Positions 18,184-27,441 of a stretch of 34,870 nucleotides of DNA are shown in pieces; position 1 is the first letter of the stretch; the number at the start of each line of letters is the position of its first letter. The stretch lies in contig SLCQ01000021.1 of the NCBI GenBank assembly GCA_007125745.1, positions 1 through 34,870 of the forward strand, in the 5' to 3' direction. The position numbers and the translations under genes are program-made. This DNA comes from Nitrincola sp. GTDB taxonomy: Bacteria > Pseudomonadota > Gammaproteobacteria > Pseudomonadales > Balneatricaceae. Under the pieces are notes generated by a model that was not told the DNA's origin, searched no databases, and saw only the letters and a program-made list of their open reading frames with translations.

Positions 18184-20697
18184 ATGTATCTAATGGAAGC
18201 TGTTAAGTCACACGAATATACCGAAGAACAATGTTATCACTGTGGATCTGATATCCCTCCTGGCAGTCATTTTTTCACCCGAATCGACAACCAAGATAGA
18301 CGCATGTGCTGTCCTGGCTGTCAAGCGGTTGCTGAAACGATTGTCTCAGGTGGTCTTGACAGCTTTTATAGACATCGAGGTAACGAACTGAGTCCAACAA
18401 CCGACTTACTGGAGCTCGAGTCCATTACCAAAGAGCTGGCCCTTTACGATAGCCGGGAAATTCAAAAAGACTTTGTCCGAGATATTGATGCAGAACAACC
18501 TTCCGCAACCCTTGTTATTGAAGGAATCAGTTGCGCTGCTTGTGTTTGGTTATTGGAAAACCATCTCAGCAAGCAACCGGGTGTGATTAAATTTAGTGTG
18601 AACTTAACCAATCATCGCGCACAACTGACATGGCAATCTGATGCAGTGAAGCTCAGCACCTTACTTGCTGAAATTATACGTATCGGCTACAAAGCCCATC
18701 CTTACCATCCAGATAAAGAAGAACAACTTCTCGCTAAAGAAAATAAAAGATCCATTATTCGCCTTGGGGTTGCAGGAATCGGCTCCATGCAAGCCATGAT
18801 GTTTGCGGCAGCCATTTATGCCGCCGAAATTGCGGGTACAGGGATGGATGAAAAATATGTCTTATTAATGCGTTGGGCCAGCATGGTTGTTTCAACACCT
18901 GTCATACTCTATGCGGCCTGGCCATTTCTTAAAAATGCCATTCGTGATATTAAAGCACGCCATTTAACCATGGATATCCCTGTATCCATTGCCATTTGGG
19001 GTGGCTATATTGCCAGTATCTGGGCAACCGTCTTTAATACCGGTGAAATCTATTTCGAATCAGTCACTATGTTTGCTTTCTTCCTTCTTATTGGTCGTTT
19101 TATGGAAATGAAAGCTAGGCAACGTACAGGCCGTGCAGGGAATGCGTTGCTAAACCTTATCCCAGCCAGCGCAATTATGGTCAACAGCCAAGGGGAAGAG
19201 GAATTGGTATCTGCCAACACTCTAAAACCAGGTGATCGTATTCGCATTAAACCCGGACAGACTATTCCCGCAGACGGTGTGATCGTCAATGGATATAGTT
19301 CGATTGATGAGTCTGCGTTGACGGGCGAATATATGCCATTATCAAAAAAAATGCATGACCGTGTTGTCGGTGGCACCATCAACATAGAGAACCCTATTGA
19401 GGTTGAAGTCAGCGTAGTCGGTGAAAAAAGTCGCGTCTCTTCAATTGTCAGATTGCTGGAGCGTGCGCAAAGCGAAAAGCCCTATGTCGCACGTGTTGCC
19501 GATCATGTCGCTCGTTATTTTGTTGGCACGACACTGATCGTCGCGACCTGTGTTTTTACTGCTTGGTATTTTATTGACCCCTCGAAGGCCTTTTGGGTCA
19601 CCTTAGCTGTGCTTGTGGTCACATGCCCTTGCGCTCTGTCTCTTGCAACACCAACAGCACTGACCGCAGCAACCGGTACGTTAAGGCAGATGGGTCTGCT
19701 CATCACGCGAGGACATGTATTAGAGTCCTTCAGTAAAGCCACACATATCATTTTTGACAAAACGGGTACACTCACTGAAGGAAAGCTTGCTGTACAAGAA
19801 ACCCATCCACTTAACGGCACGTCTCCAGCTGATGCATTAATGTGGGGCGCAGCCCTTGAAGCCATGTCAGAACACCCTATAGGGAGAGCGTTTACCCCTT
19901 GGTATTGCTTCACTGCAGAAGATATTACCAACACCCTGGGCTCTGGTGTTGAAGGACGTATTCAACACCAGCGTTTTCGAATCGGTTCTCCTGCATACGT
20001 GATGGAACTTTCTGGAAAAGAAGTTCCTGATATGCCAGATCAACTTCGCCAATGGATACTGCTTGGGAATGAGCAAGGTGCTTTGGCCTGGTTTGCGCTG
20101 GATGATCAAATTCGTCGCGAGACACGCCAAGCTATTCAGAACTTAAAGTCATTAGGCTTAAGCATTGAAATTCTCACAGGTGATACTTCACCTGCTGTTC
20201 AGCGTATTGCTGAAAAGCTGGATATTCAAATTGTTAATGCGGGTATGAGCCCAGAACAAAAGCTCGAGCGCATTAATCAGCTTCAGTCTGAAGGTAAACA
20301 GACCATTATGGTGGGTGATGGCATCAACGACATACCTGTCTTGGTTGGTGCACAAACCTCTGTATCCATGGGAGCAGCAACGGACTTAGCCAAAACTAAT
20401 GCTGATGCTGTGTTAACCAATAACAACCTAGAAACACTTGCTCACAGCATATCCATGGCACGCAAAACACGCAGGGTGATAAAAGAAAACCTGGCAATTT
20501 CGCTAGGCTACAACATCATCGCCCTTCCAGCGGCATCAATGGGACTTGTACCACCCTACATTGCAGCCATCGGCATGACAGCAAGTTCCTTAGTGGTGAC
20601 AGGCAATGCCATGCGACTGGTACGTAAACCTGTCGTACCCAAGACAGCACTAACCTCTTATGATCAAAAACAAGCCAATATAAAGGCAGGTACCTGA
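18184..20697 (+). CDS. ccoI: copper-translocating P-type ATPase CcoI
   Basis: 'MCCPGCQAV', 'GISCAACVWLLE' metal-binding motif, 'TCPCALSLATPTAL' CPC motif, 'DKTGTLTEGKL', 'MVGDGINDIPVL'. Confidence 0.95.
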   Translation: MYLMEAVKSHEYTEEQCYHCGSDIPPGSHFFTRIDNQDRRMCCPGCQAVAETIVSGGLDSFYRHRGNELSPTTDLLELESITKELALYDSREIQKDFVRDIDAEQPSATLVIEGISCAACVWLLENHLSKQPGVIKFSVNLTNHRAQLTWQSDAVKLSTLLAEIIRIGYKAHPYHPDKEEQLLAKENKRSIIRLGVAGIGSMQAMMFAAAIYAAEIAGTGMDEKYVLLMRWASMVVSTPVILYAAWPFLKNAIRDIKARHLTMDIPVSIAIWGGYIASIWATVFNTGEIYFESVTMFAFFLLIGRFMEMKARQRTGRAGNALLNLIPASAIMVNSQGEEELVSANTLKPGDRIRIKPGQTIPADGVIVNGYSSIDESALTGEYMPLSKKMHDRVVGGTINIENPIEVEVSVVGEKSRVSSIVRLLERAQSEKPYVARVADHVARYFVGTTLIVATCVFTAWYFIDPSKAFWVTLAVLVVTCPCALSLATPTALTAATGTLRQMGLLITRGHVLESFSKATHIIFDKTGTLTEGKLAVQETHPLNGTSPADALMWGAALEAMSEHPIGRAFTPWYCFTAEDITNTLGSGVEGRIQHQRFRIGSPAYVMELSGKEVPDMPDQLRQWILLGNEQGALAWFALDDQIRRETRQAIQNLKSLGLSIEILTGDTSPAVQRIAEKLDIQIVNAGMSPEQKLERINQLQSEGKQTIMVGDGINDIPVLVGAQTSVSMGAATDLAKTNADAVLTNNNLETLAHSISMARKTRRVIKENLAISLGYNIIALPAASMGLVPPYIAAIGMTASSLVVTGNAMRLVRKPVVPKTALTSYDQKQANIKAGT

Positions 20698-20897
20698 TGG
20701 AAATTGTTATCATTTTAATCCCCATCGCTTTAATCCTAACTGGTCTCGCTTTTTGGGCATTTTTCTGGAGTGTGAATAGTGGGCAATTTGATGATTTGGA
20801 TTCTCCTGCCCACAGTATTCTTTATGATGACGATGAAGACATGATTCCAGACGATGCAAAAGTGGACAAGAAGGATGTAAAGTCCAACAATGATTGA
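20697..20897 (+). CDS. ccoS: cbb3 oxidase maturation protein CcoS
   Basis: N-terminal TM then 'FFWSVNSGQFDDLDSPAHSILYDDD'; TGATG overlap with ccoI. Confidence 0.95.
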   Translation: MEIVIILIPIALILTGLAFWAFFWSVNSGQFDDLDSPAHSILYDDDEDMIPDDAKVDKKDVKSNND

Positions 20898-21558
20898 ACC
20901 CACGCTTCTGCTGACAGCCGTCATAATTGGCCTGCTCGGAAGTACACACTGTATCGGCATGTGTGGCGGTATTGCTGCCAGTGTTGGTATGACAACGGGA
21001 AATGCACGTCAACCCGCATGGCTAATCTTACTGGGCTACAACTCTGGCCGTATCCTGAGTTATAGCCTAGCTGGTGCACTTTTAGGGGCAGTGGGTGCAT
21101 TGGTTGCAACCAGTCCATTTGGTATCGGTTTACAGATTTTTGCTGGACTTCTCCTCATTGCCATGGGTCTTTATATTGCCCAATGGTGGTTTGGGATTAC
21201 CAAACTAGAATCCTTAGGTGGCCATCTGTGGCGTCATATTCAACCTCTAGCCTCTCAATTCCTTCCCATTCGTCAACTTCACCAAGCCTTTTTTCTGGGC
21301 ATTTTATGGGGCTGGCTACCCTGTGGGTTGGTCTACAGCACATTAATCTGGTCATCTTCGAGTGGTAGCTGGCAACACAGTGCTTTACTGATGCTAGCTT
21401 TCGGTGTCGGCACCTTACCTTCCATGTTTTTAACTGGGTTATTAGCACGCCAAGTGCAAGCGGTTATGCAAAAACGACTGGTTAGACAATTGGCAGGCAT
21501 TCTGCTGATTGCGTTCGGCATTATGACCTTGCCACTGCATCTTTTATTTAATTTTTAA
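20890..21558 (+). CDS. sulfite exporter TauE/SafE-like membrane protein
   Basis: 'GLLGSTHCIGMCGGIAASVGM', 'FFLGILWGWLPCGLVYSTL', overlaps ccoS. Confidence 0.85.
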   Translation: MIEPTLLLTAVIIGLLGSTHCIGMCGGIAASVGMTTGNARQPAWLILLGYNSGRILSYSLAGALLGAVGALVATSPFGIGLQIFAGLLLIAMGLYIAQWWFGITKLESLGGHLWRHIQPLASQFLPIRQLHQAFFLGILWGWLPCGLVYSTLIWSSSSGSWQHSALLMLAFGVGTLPSMFLTGLLARQVQAVMQKRLVRQLAGILLIAFGIMTLPLHLLFNF

Positions 21559-21602
21559 GTGAGTACACCTAAGTACTGTTTACTATTTTTGAGGATATTC
21601 CA

Positions 21603-22994
21603 TTGAGACATGACAGCCGAATTGTATGGGACATGGACTTAATAAATCGTTACGATCTATCTGGGCCACGTTACACCTCTTACCCAACAGCGGTTCAATT
21701 TAACCCTGAACTATCCGCGACTGAACTGGTACAACAAGGCCAGTCAAGCGCTGACACACAGTCTCCTTTATCACTTTATGTACATATCCCCTTCTGTGCT
21801 CATGTTTGTTACTACTGTGCTTGTAACAAAGTGATCACACGTAACCGAGATCGCGCTCAACCTTATTTGGATACAGTTTATCAAGAAATGGAACAACTCT
21901 CTCAATGGTACAGCAATGATCGAATTGTTGACCAACTTCACTGGGGGGGTGGCACGCCCACTTTCATCAGTGACGATCAGATGTACGAACTGATGAATGC
22001 ATTGCGTAGTCACTTTCACCTACGCGATGATGATCAAGGTGATTACTCTATTGAGATTGATCCCCGCGAAGCCAGTCCCAACACCATGGAGGTACTGCGT
22101 AAAACCGGCTTTAACCGAATCAGTCTAGGCGTTCAAGACCTTGACCCTAAAGTGCAAGAAGCGGTTAATCGAGTACAACCTCTTGAGCAAACACAAGCAG
22201 TACTCACACAAGCTCGTCAACTAGGCTTTCACTCTATCAATATGGATTTGATTTACGGCCTTCCCCATCAGAGCGCTCAAAGCTTTAATGACACCTTAGA
22301 TGTCGTGATTGGCATGAGCCCGGACAGATTATCTGTGTTTAATTATGCGCACCTACCCGACCGCTTTCGTTCGCAAAAACATATCAACCCTGCTGAACTT
22401 CCTTCACCGGATGTCAAACTTGAAATTTTACAAAATACCATCAACAAATTACTCGACGCAGGCTATGTGTATATCGGTATGGATCACTTTGCCAAGCCTG
22501 ACGATACTTTAGCATTAGCGCAAAAGGCGGGTCAGTTGCATCGTAACTTTCAAGGTTACACCACACATGCAGAGTGTGATCTAGTCGCGATGGGTGTATC
22601 TGCAATCAGCCAGATTGGTCGTGTCTACTACCAGAACGAACACGACCTTACAGCCTATAGTGACGCCATCAAACAACGCAAATCAGCAATACGACGTGGA
22701 GTTTGTTTAACGGATGACGATATCATCCGTGGCGCGGTCATCAATCAACTAATCTGCCACTTTGAATTACAACCAAGCGCCATAGAACAACGTTTTGGTG
22801 TTAACTTTCATGAGTACTTTGCAGAAGAGCAACCTGAACTGAATCAATTTGAAGCTGATGGTTTAATTGAGCGCTCAGACAGCCTCATACAAGTCACGCC
22901 AGCAGGCAGACTATTAATACGCCGAATCTGCATGGCTTTTGATGCTTACATTCCCAAACAGCAACCGACACGTGGTTATTCTCGAATCATCTAG
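21603..22994 (+). CDS. hemN: oxygen-independent coproporphyrinogen III oxidase
   Basis: 'YVHIPFCAHVCYYCACNKVITR' radical SAM CxxxCxxC, 'LHWGGGTPTF'; TTG start in track, Met at 21633 is the alternative. Confidence 0.94.
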   Translation: MRHDSRIVWDMDLINRYDLSGPRYTSYPTAVQFNPELSATELVQQGQSSADTQSPLSLYVHIPFCAHVCYYCACNKVITRNRDRAQPYLDTVYQEMEQLSQWYSNDRIVDQLHWGGGTPTFISDDQMYELMNALRSHFHLRDDDQGDYSIEIDPREASPNTMEVLRKTGFNRISLGVQDLDPKVQEAVNRVQPLEQTQAVLTQARQLGFHSINMDLIYGLPHQSAQSFNDTLDVVIGMSPDRLSVFNYAHLPDRFRSQKHINPAELPSPDVKLEILQNTINKLLDAGYVYIGMDHFAKPDDTLALAQKAGQLHRNFQGYTTHAECDLVAMGVSAISQIGRVYYQNEHDLTAYSDAIKQRKSAIRRGVCLTDDDIIRGAVINQLICHFELQPSAIEQRFGVNFHEYFAEEQPELNQFEADGLIERSDSLIQVTPAGRLLIRRICMAFDAYIPKQQPTRGYSRII

Positions 22995-23004
22995 TCTATT
23001 GCAC

Positions 23005-23031
23005 CAGGTGAAGGCTTAAACCCTTCACCTG
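23005..23031 (+). terminator. strong hairpin between hemN and fnr (terminator-like, no T-run)
   Basis: CAGGTGAAGG-CTTAAAC-CCTTCACCTG, 10-bp perfect stem. Confidence 0.5.
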
Positions 23032-23089
23032 ATAGATTAAATGTTACATAATGGGGCACCAACTATGACACCTGCGCAAGGATCGGGAA

Positions 23090-23860
23090 ATGGAAGATAA
23101 AAACGCATCAGGTAAAGTGAGAAGCCTTAAGCAAGTTCACTGTAGTACGTGTAGTCTTAGCTCATTATGCCTTCCTGTCTCTTTGAATATGACAGAAATG
23201 CAACGACTTGATACCATCATCGATAAAAGTCGCCCACTCAAAAAAGGCGATCACCTTTTCCGTCAAGGCGATAAATTCAGTAGTGTTTATGCCATTCGCG
23301 CTGGCTCAATTAAAAGTTACTGCATCACCGACGAGGGTGATGAACAGATAACCGGCTTCTTTTTCCCAGGTGAGTTAGTAGGGCTGAGCGCATTTGATAC
23401 TTCAATTTATCCAGTGTCAGCCAAGGTGCTCGAGACAACCACCGTCTGTGAAATCCCCTTTGAAAGGCTTGATGAGTTATCCAGCCATATGCCTGAACTG
23501 CGTCGTCAAATCCTACGAACCATGAGCAAAGAGATTTGTAACGACCAGCAAATGATGATGCTTCTCGCAAAGAAAAATGCCGAACAGCGTGTAGCTAGTT
23601 TCTTGATCAAGCTTTCTCAGCGTTTTCAAGAAAGAGGATATTCAGCCACCCTATTCAGACTCTCCATGTCTCGTAATGAAATTGGTAATTATTTAGGCCT
23701 TGCAGTAGAGACCATCAGCCGCATTTTTACGCGCTTCCAAAGTCTTGAATTGATTCATGTTGATGGAAAAGAAGTTGAAATTATCAACGCTGATAAGCTT
23801 CAAGAGCTGTCAGGTGAAATCCAAGAAATTGAACGACCCTGCACTAAACAAGGACGTTAA
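23090..23860 (+). CDS. fnr: FNR/ANR-type CRP-family regulator
   Basis: N-terminal '[11 protein letters not shown]' cysteine cluster, recognition helix '[15 protein letters not shown]' (E-SR residues of FNR). Confidence 0.93.
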   Translation: MEDKNASGKVRSLKQVHCSTCSLSSLCLPVSLNMTEMQRLDTIIDKSRPLKKGDHLFRQGDKFSSVYAIRAGSIKSYCITDEGDEQITGFFFPGELVGLSAFDTSIYPVSAKVLETTTVCEIPFERLDELSSHMPELRRQILRTMSKEICNDQQMMMLLAKKNAEQRVASFLIKLSQRFQERGYSATLFRLSMSRNEIGNYLGLAVETISRIFTRFQSLELIHVDGKEVEIINADKLQELSGEIQEIERPCTKQGR

Positions 23861-23896
23861 ACACTCCCACTTTACGTTTTTCTTTTGGAGGCGTTC

Positions 23897-24439
23897 ATGT
23901 CTTATGATGAGCTATATATAAAATCTGCCATTCGCTCTATTCCCGACTGGCCAGAGCAAGGGGTCATTTTTCGTGACGTCACAACACTGTTTAAAGACCC
24001 TAAAGCGATGCGTATGGTTTGTGATGCCTTCATACAACGTTATATGAATCAACCTATTACGCACATAGCCTGCATAGATGCTCGTGGATTTATATTTGGA
24101 TCTATCGTAGCCTATCAGCTTAACCTGCCCATGGTATTAATACGCAAAAAAGGCAAACTGCCCAGCGATACCATTAGTGAAGAGTATACACTTGAATATG
24201 GTTCAGCGGCCGTTGAGATTCAAACAGACGCCTTAAACGAAGGCGACAAAGTCGTCGTATTTGATGACCTGATAGCTACCGGTGGTACAGTACTAGCGAC
24301 ACTCGCATTGATTCGAAAACTCGGTGCGCAAGTTCATGAAGTGGCCGCATTGATCGACCTTCCGGACCTGATGGGCTCACAAAAAATTCAAGACAGTAAT
24401 GTCCCAGTATACAGCCTATTAGCCTATGAGGGTTTATAA
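23897..24439 (+). CDS. apt: adenine phosphoribosyltransferase
   Basis: 'IRSIPDWPEQGVIFRDVTTLFKDP', 'VVVFDDLIATGGTVLATL'; RBS GGAGG before ATG 23897. Confidence 0.95.
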   Translation: MSYDELYIKSAIRSIPDWPEQGVIFRDVTTLFKDPKAMRMVCDAFIQRYMNQPITHIACIDARGFIFGSIVAYQLNLPMVLIRKKGKLPSDTISEEYTLEYGSAAVEIQTDALNEGDKVVVFDDLIATGGTVLATLALIRKLGAQVHEVAALIDLPDLMGSQKIQDSNVPVYSLLAYEGL

Positions 24440-24443
24440 GTAG

Positions 24444-25358
24444 ATGAACAGTTTTAAAAATCTACTTTGCTACCGTTTTCAGCCGAGCGAAAGCTTCAGC
24501 GCTGAGCAACTTGAAAACAGTTTACAGTCACACCCCTTTACCCCTTGTGGCAGACATGAGCTTCAGCGGACCGGGTGGGTAGCACCTTGTTTCTTCTCTG
24601 ATCAACTGGTGTTTAGCAGTAATGATTATCACTTGATCACACTACTAAAAGAAGAGCGTATTTTGCCAGCCAGTGTGATCAAAGACGAAGTGAGCCAGCG
24701 TGTTAGTAAAATTGAAGCAGACGAGGCACGTAAGGTCTACAAAAAAGAGAAGGATCAAATCAAAGACGAGGTTGTGCTCGAACTCTTGCCTAGAGCCTTT
24801 TCAAAACGTCAGTCCATCCGTGCGCTCATCATGCCCAATGAAGGCTGGATAGTCATAGATGCCAGTAGTTTTGCTCGTGGTGACCTATTATTGAACGAAC
24901 TGCGTGAGGCCCTAGGTTCCCTTAAAGTACGTCCTATGAACGTCAATCAAGCGCCAGCCAGCATTATGACACAGTGGATTCAGCAGGAAGACGCGATCCC
25001 CAAAGGTTTTGATATTGGTGATGAGTGCGAATTACGAGACACCTCCGCAGAAGGTGGTGTTATTCGCGTTAAAGGTCAACCACTTCATAGTGAAGAGATT
25101 GTTGCACACTTAGAATCGATGCAAGTGACACGCTTAGCCCTTAACTGGGAATCGCAACTCACCTTTCTACTTTATTCAGACCTGAGTCTTCATCGGCTTA
25201 AACTTCACGCTGACTATGCTGATCAACTTGAACAAGATCGGCCAGAAGATGAATATGCTGATTTTGATGCATCCGTTGCAAGAACCGGTTTAGAAATGGC
25301 TCGGTTATTACCGGCGATCATCGACAGCTTCGGTGGCGAGCCCGCTTCGGAGTCTTGA
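24444..25358 (+). CDS. rdgC: recombination-associated protein RdgC
   Basis: 'FKNLLCYRF', 'FTPCGRHELQRTGWVAP', 'RVSKIEADEARKVYKKEKDQIKDEVVLELLPRAFSKR'. Confidence 0.94.
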   Translation: MNSFKNLLCYRFQPSESFSAEQLENSLQSHPFTPCGRHELQRTGWVAPCFFSDQLVFSSNDYHLITLLKEERILPASVIKDEVSQRVSKIEADEARKVYKKEKDQIKDEVVLELLPRAFSKRQSIRALIMPNEGWIVIDASSFARGDLLLNELREALGSLKVRPMNVNQAPASIMTQWIQQEDAIPKGFDIGDECELRDTSAEGGVIRVKGQPLHSEEIVAHLESMQVTRLALNWESQLTFLLYSDLSLHRLKLHADYADQLEQDRPEDEYADFDASVARTGLEMARLLPAIIDSFGGEPASES

Positions 25359-25363
25359 TATTT

Positions 25364-25996
25364 ATGTACAGCATAAAAGAAGCTTTCTATACGCTTCAGG
25401 GAGAAGGCGCACATGCCGGTCGCCCTGCTATATTCTGCCGTTTCACCGGATGCAATCTCTGGTCTGGAAGAGAAGAAGATCGAGCCAAGGCTGTGTGTCA
25501 ATTTTGTGATACGGATTTTATTGGTACTGATGGTCAAAACGGAGGCAAATTTGCGACGCCTGAAGCGCTAGTGAAACATTTACTATCCTTTTGGCCAACA
25601 TCTTCCTCTCTCCCTCCTTACGTTGTATGTACTGGAGGAGAGCCAGCACTGCAATTGGATCAGCCGTTGGTCGATGCATTCCATCAAGCCGGGTTTATCA
25701 TTGCGATCGAAACCAACGGCACCAAACCTCTGCCCCTAGGCATTGATTGGATATGCGTGAGCCCTAAAGCCAATGCACCTGTCATTATTACACAGGGCAA
25801 TGAACTCAAGCTGGTTTACCCACAAACCTTAGCTAGGCCTGAACACTTTTCTGACATGACATTTGAGCACTTCTTTTTACAGCCGATGGACGGGCCAAAC
25901 ACTGCCCAGTCCACTCAAGACTGTATAAGCTACTGCTTAAAGCATCCTCAGTGGAAACTTAGTTTACAAACTCACAAAATCATTGGCATAGATTAA
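25364..25996 (+). CDS. queE: 7-carboxy-7-deazaguanine synthase
   Basis: 'YSIKEAFYTLQGEGAHAGRPAIFCRFTGCNLWSGREEDR..CQFCDTDF', 'VCTGGEPALQLDQPL'. Confidence 0.94.
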   Translation: MYSIKEAFYTLQGEGAHAGRPAIFCRFTGCNLWSGREEDRAKAVCQFCDTDFIGTDGQNGGKFATPEALVKHLLSFWPTSSSLPPYVVCTGGEPALQLDQPLVDAFHQAGFIIAIETNGTKPLPLGIDWICVSPKANAPVIITQGNELKLVYPQTLARPEHFSDMTFEHFFLQPMDGPNTAQSTQDCISYCLKHPQWKLSLQTHKIIGID

Positions 25997-26032
25997 ACAT
26001 TCTTTTAATCGAACCCAGCATTTTTATCGCTT

Positions 26033-26923
26033 CTAACTTAAGCTTTCGCCTTTAGTGGCACCCATCAAGAACGCTTTGTTACGCCAGGCTATTAACACCA
26101 GTGCGGGAATCTGCATCAAAACACCGTAAACCAAGGCACTGGCTGACATTTCAGGGCTTTGAAGCAATGTGCTCGTCACCAAAAGTGCAGTACCAGCATT
26201 CTGAAGTCCGACCTCAACCAACAAGGTGATTTGCTTGGCATCAGTAAGCCCAGCTAAACGGGCTAACAGATAACCCACAGCCATTGCACTCAAGACCAAG
26301 GTCACTACAGGCAATGCCAACTGAGGTAACACCAGCACCAGTCGCGGCCAACTGGTCACCACCAGTAATATAACGGTCATGACCATTAAAACCATCGCTA
26401 ATGACCGAAAAAAACCGCTATAGCGCAAGGTCAGTTTTGGAAAGAAATAACCAGCAAGCATACCTAACATGACGGGAAGTAGCGTTATTAATAGCATCTG
26501 AAGAATGGTTTGCATGACTGGAAAGTCAATCTGAGTAGAACCCATCGAGAGTAAGTGAAATATAAATACCGCGAGTAAGGGTAAGGTAAAGGGAACAATC
26601 ACACTGTTTACTGCGGTTAAGGATACTGATAAGGCGGCATCACCTCGCGCCAAAAGCGTAATAGCGTTGGAGGTTGCCCCGCCTGGTGCCAAGGTCAAAA
26701 TCATTAAGCCAGCAGCCAACAGCACAGGAAGATTAAACAGAGACACTATCAGCCAACCTAATAAAGGTAAACAGATCAACTGTCCGCACATTCCCAACAT
26801 CATCGCTTTGGGAAACCTGAACACTCGATAGAAATCAATAAGCTTTAAAGACATGCCGACACTGAGCATAATGATGAACAGTGCCATGGGTAAAAAAACT
26901 TGACTGACAAGAGTGGCTTGCAT
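26033..26923 (-). CDS. bile acid:sodium symporter (BASS) family transporter
   Basis: 'MLTLAPGGATSNAITLLARGDAALSVSLTAVNSVI' (BASS family); start at MQATLV (ORF to 27007). Confidence 0.87.
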   Translation of the reverse strand: MQATLVSQVFLPMALFIIMLSVGMSLKLIDFYRVFRFPKAMMLGMCGQLICLPLLGWLIVSLFNLPVLLAAGLMILTLAPGGATSNAITLLARGDAALSVSLTAVNSVIVPFTLPLLAVFIFHLLSMGSTQIDFPVMQTILQMLLITLLPVMLGMLAGYFFPKLTLRYSGFFRSLAMVLMVMTVILLVVTSWPRLVLVLPQLALPVVTLVLSAMAVGYLLARLAGLTDAKQITLLVEVGLQNAGTALLVTSTLLQSPEMSASALVYGVLMQIPALVLIAWRNKAFLMGATKGESLS

Positions 26924-27119
26924 CAAAAACCTTCCAATGAACCTAAATAGACATATGCAGTCTAACAAGAGTGCTTGGACCCTTGCCACATAAATGTTGC
27001 ATTGCAATATAAATTAACCTGTTACACAATTCTATACATCGAAATTTTCATTGTGGATACTCGAACAAACCGCTAGAAGCCCCATCTTTTCTAGGTTCTA
27101 TCAGCCTACCCACAACTTC

Positions 27120-27128
27120 TGTGGATAA
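27120..27128 (-). promoter_or_regulatory. DnaA-box-like 9-mer
   Basis: TGTGGATAA (reverse complement TTATCCACA). Confidence 0.4.
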
Positions 27129-27263
27129 CCCTGTGCAAAGAACGAAAATAACCACTAATGAACCCCATTTTTACACGCCCGCATACAGATTGGCTATTTT
27201 TTAACCAGTTATTTTTTATTTTAAAAATCAGTAGTTTATACCATTTTTATTAGATAAATTAGA

Positions 27264-27299
27264 TTTTTCCGGTTTGCTGTTTTAATTTTTTCCGGTTTG
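27264..27299. repeat. direct repeat TTTTTCCGGTTTG x2, 23-bp period
   Basis: Copies at 27264-27276 and 27287-27299. Confidence 0.7.
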
Positions 27300-27335
27300 T
27301 TGAAATCTTTTCTCTGTCAAGCCTTAAACGTCAGG

Positions 27336-27344
27336 TTATTCACA
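27336..27344 (+). promoter_or_regulatory. DnaA-box-like 9-mer
   Basis: TTATTCACA matches TTATNCACA. Confidence 0.35.
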
Positions 27345-27441
27345 AAATATTTCAATTAAATGTCTTTTTTATGTCTCATTCTTCAACATGGCGATAGCGA
27401 GGAATAACCAGTAAAATAGTGTCTTTGATTGATTCAAGGTT

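Noticed and set aside
19515-19934. 139-aa minus-strand ORF within ccoI
   Set aside because: Antisense to conserved P-type ATPase motifs; spurious frame
27428-27440. TTGATTGATTCAA upstream of the CDF gene as an FNR box
   Set aside because: Spacing is one base short (TTGA-N5-TCAA rather than TTGA-N6-TCAA)
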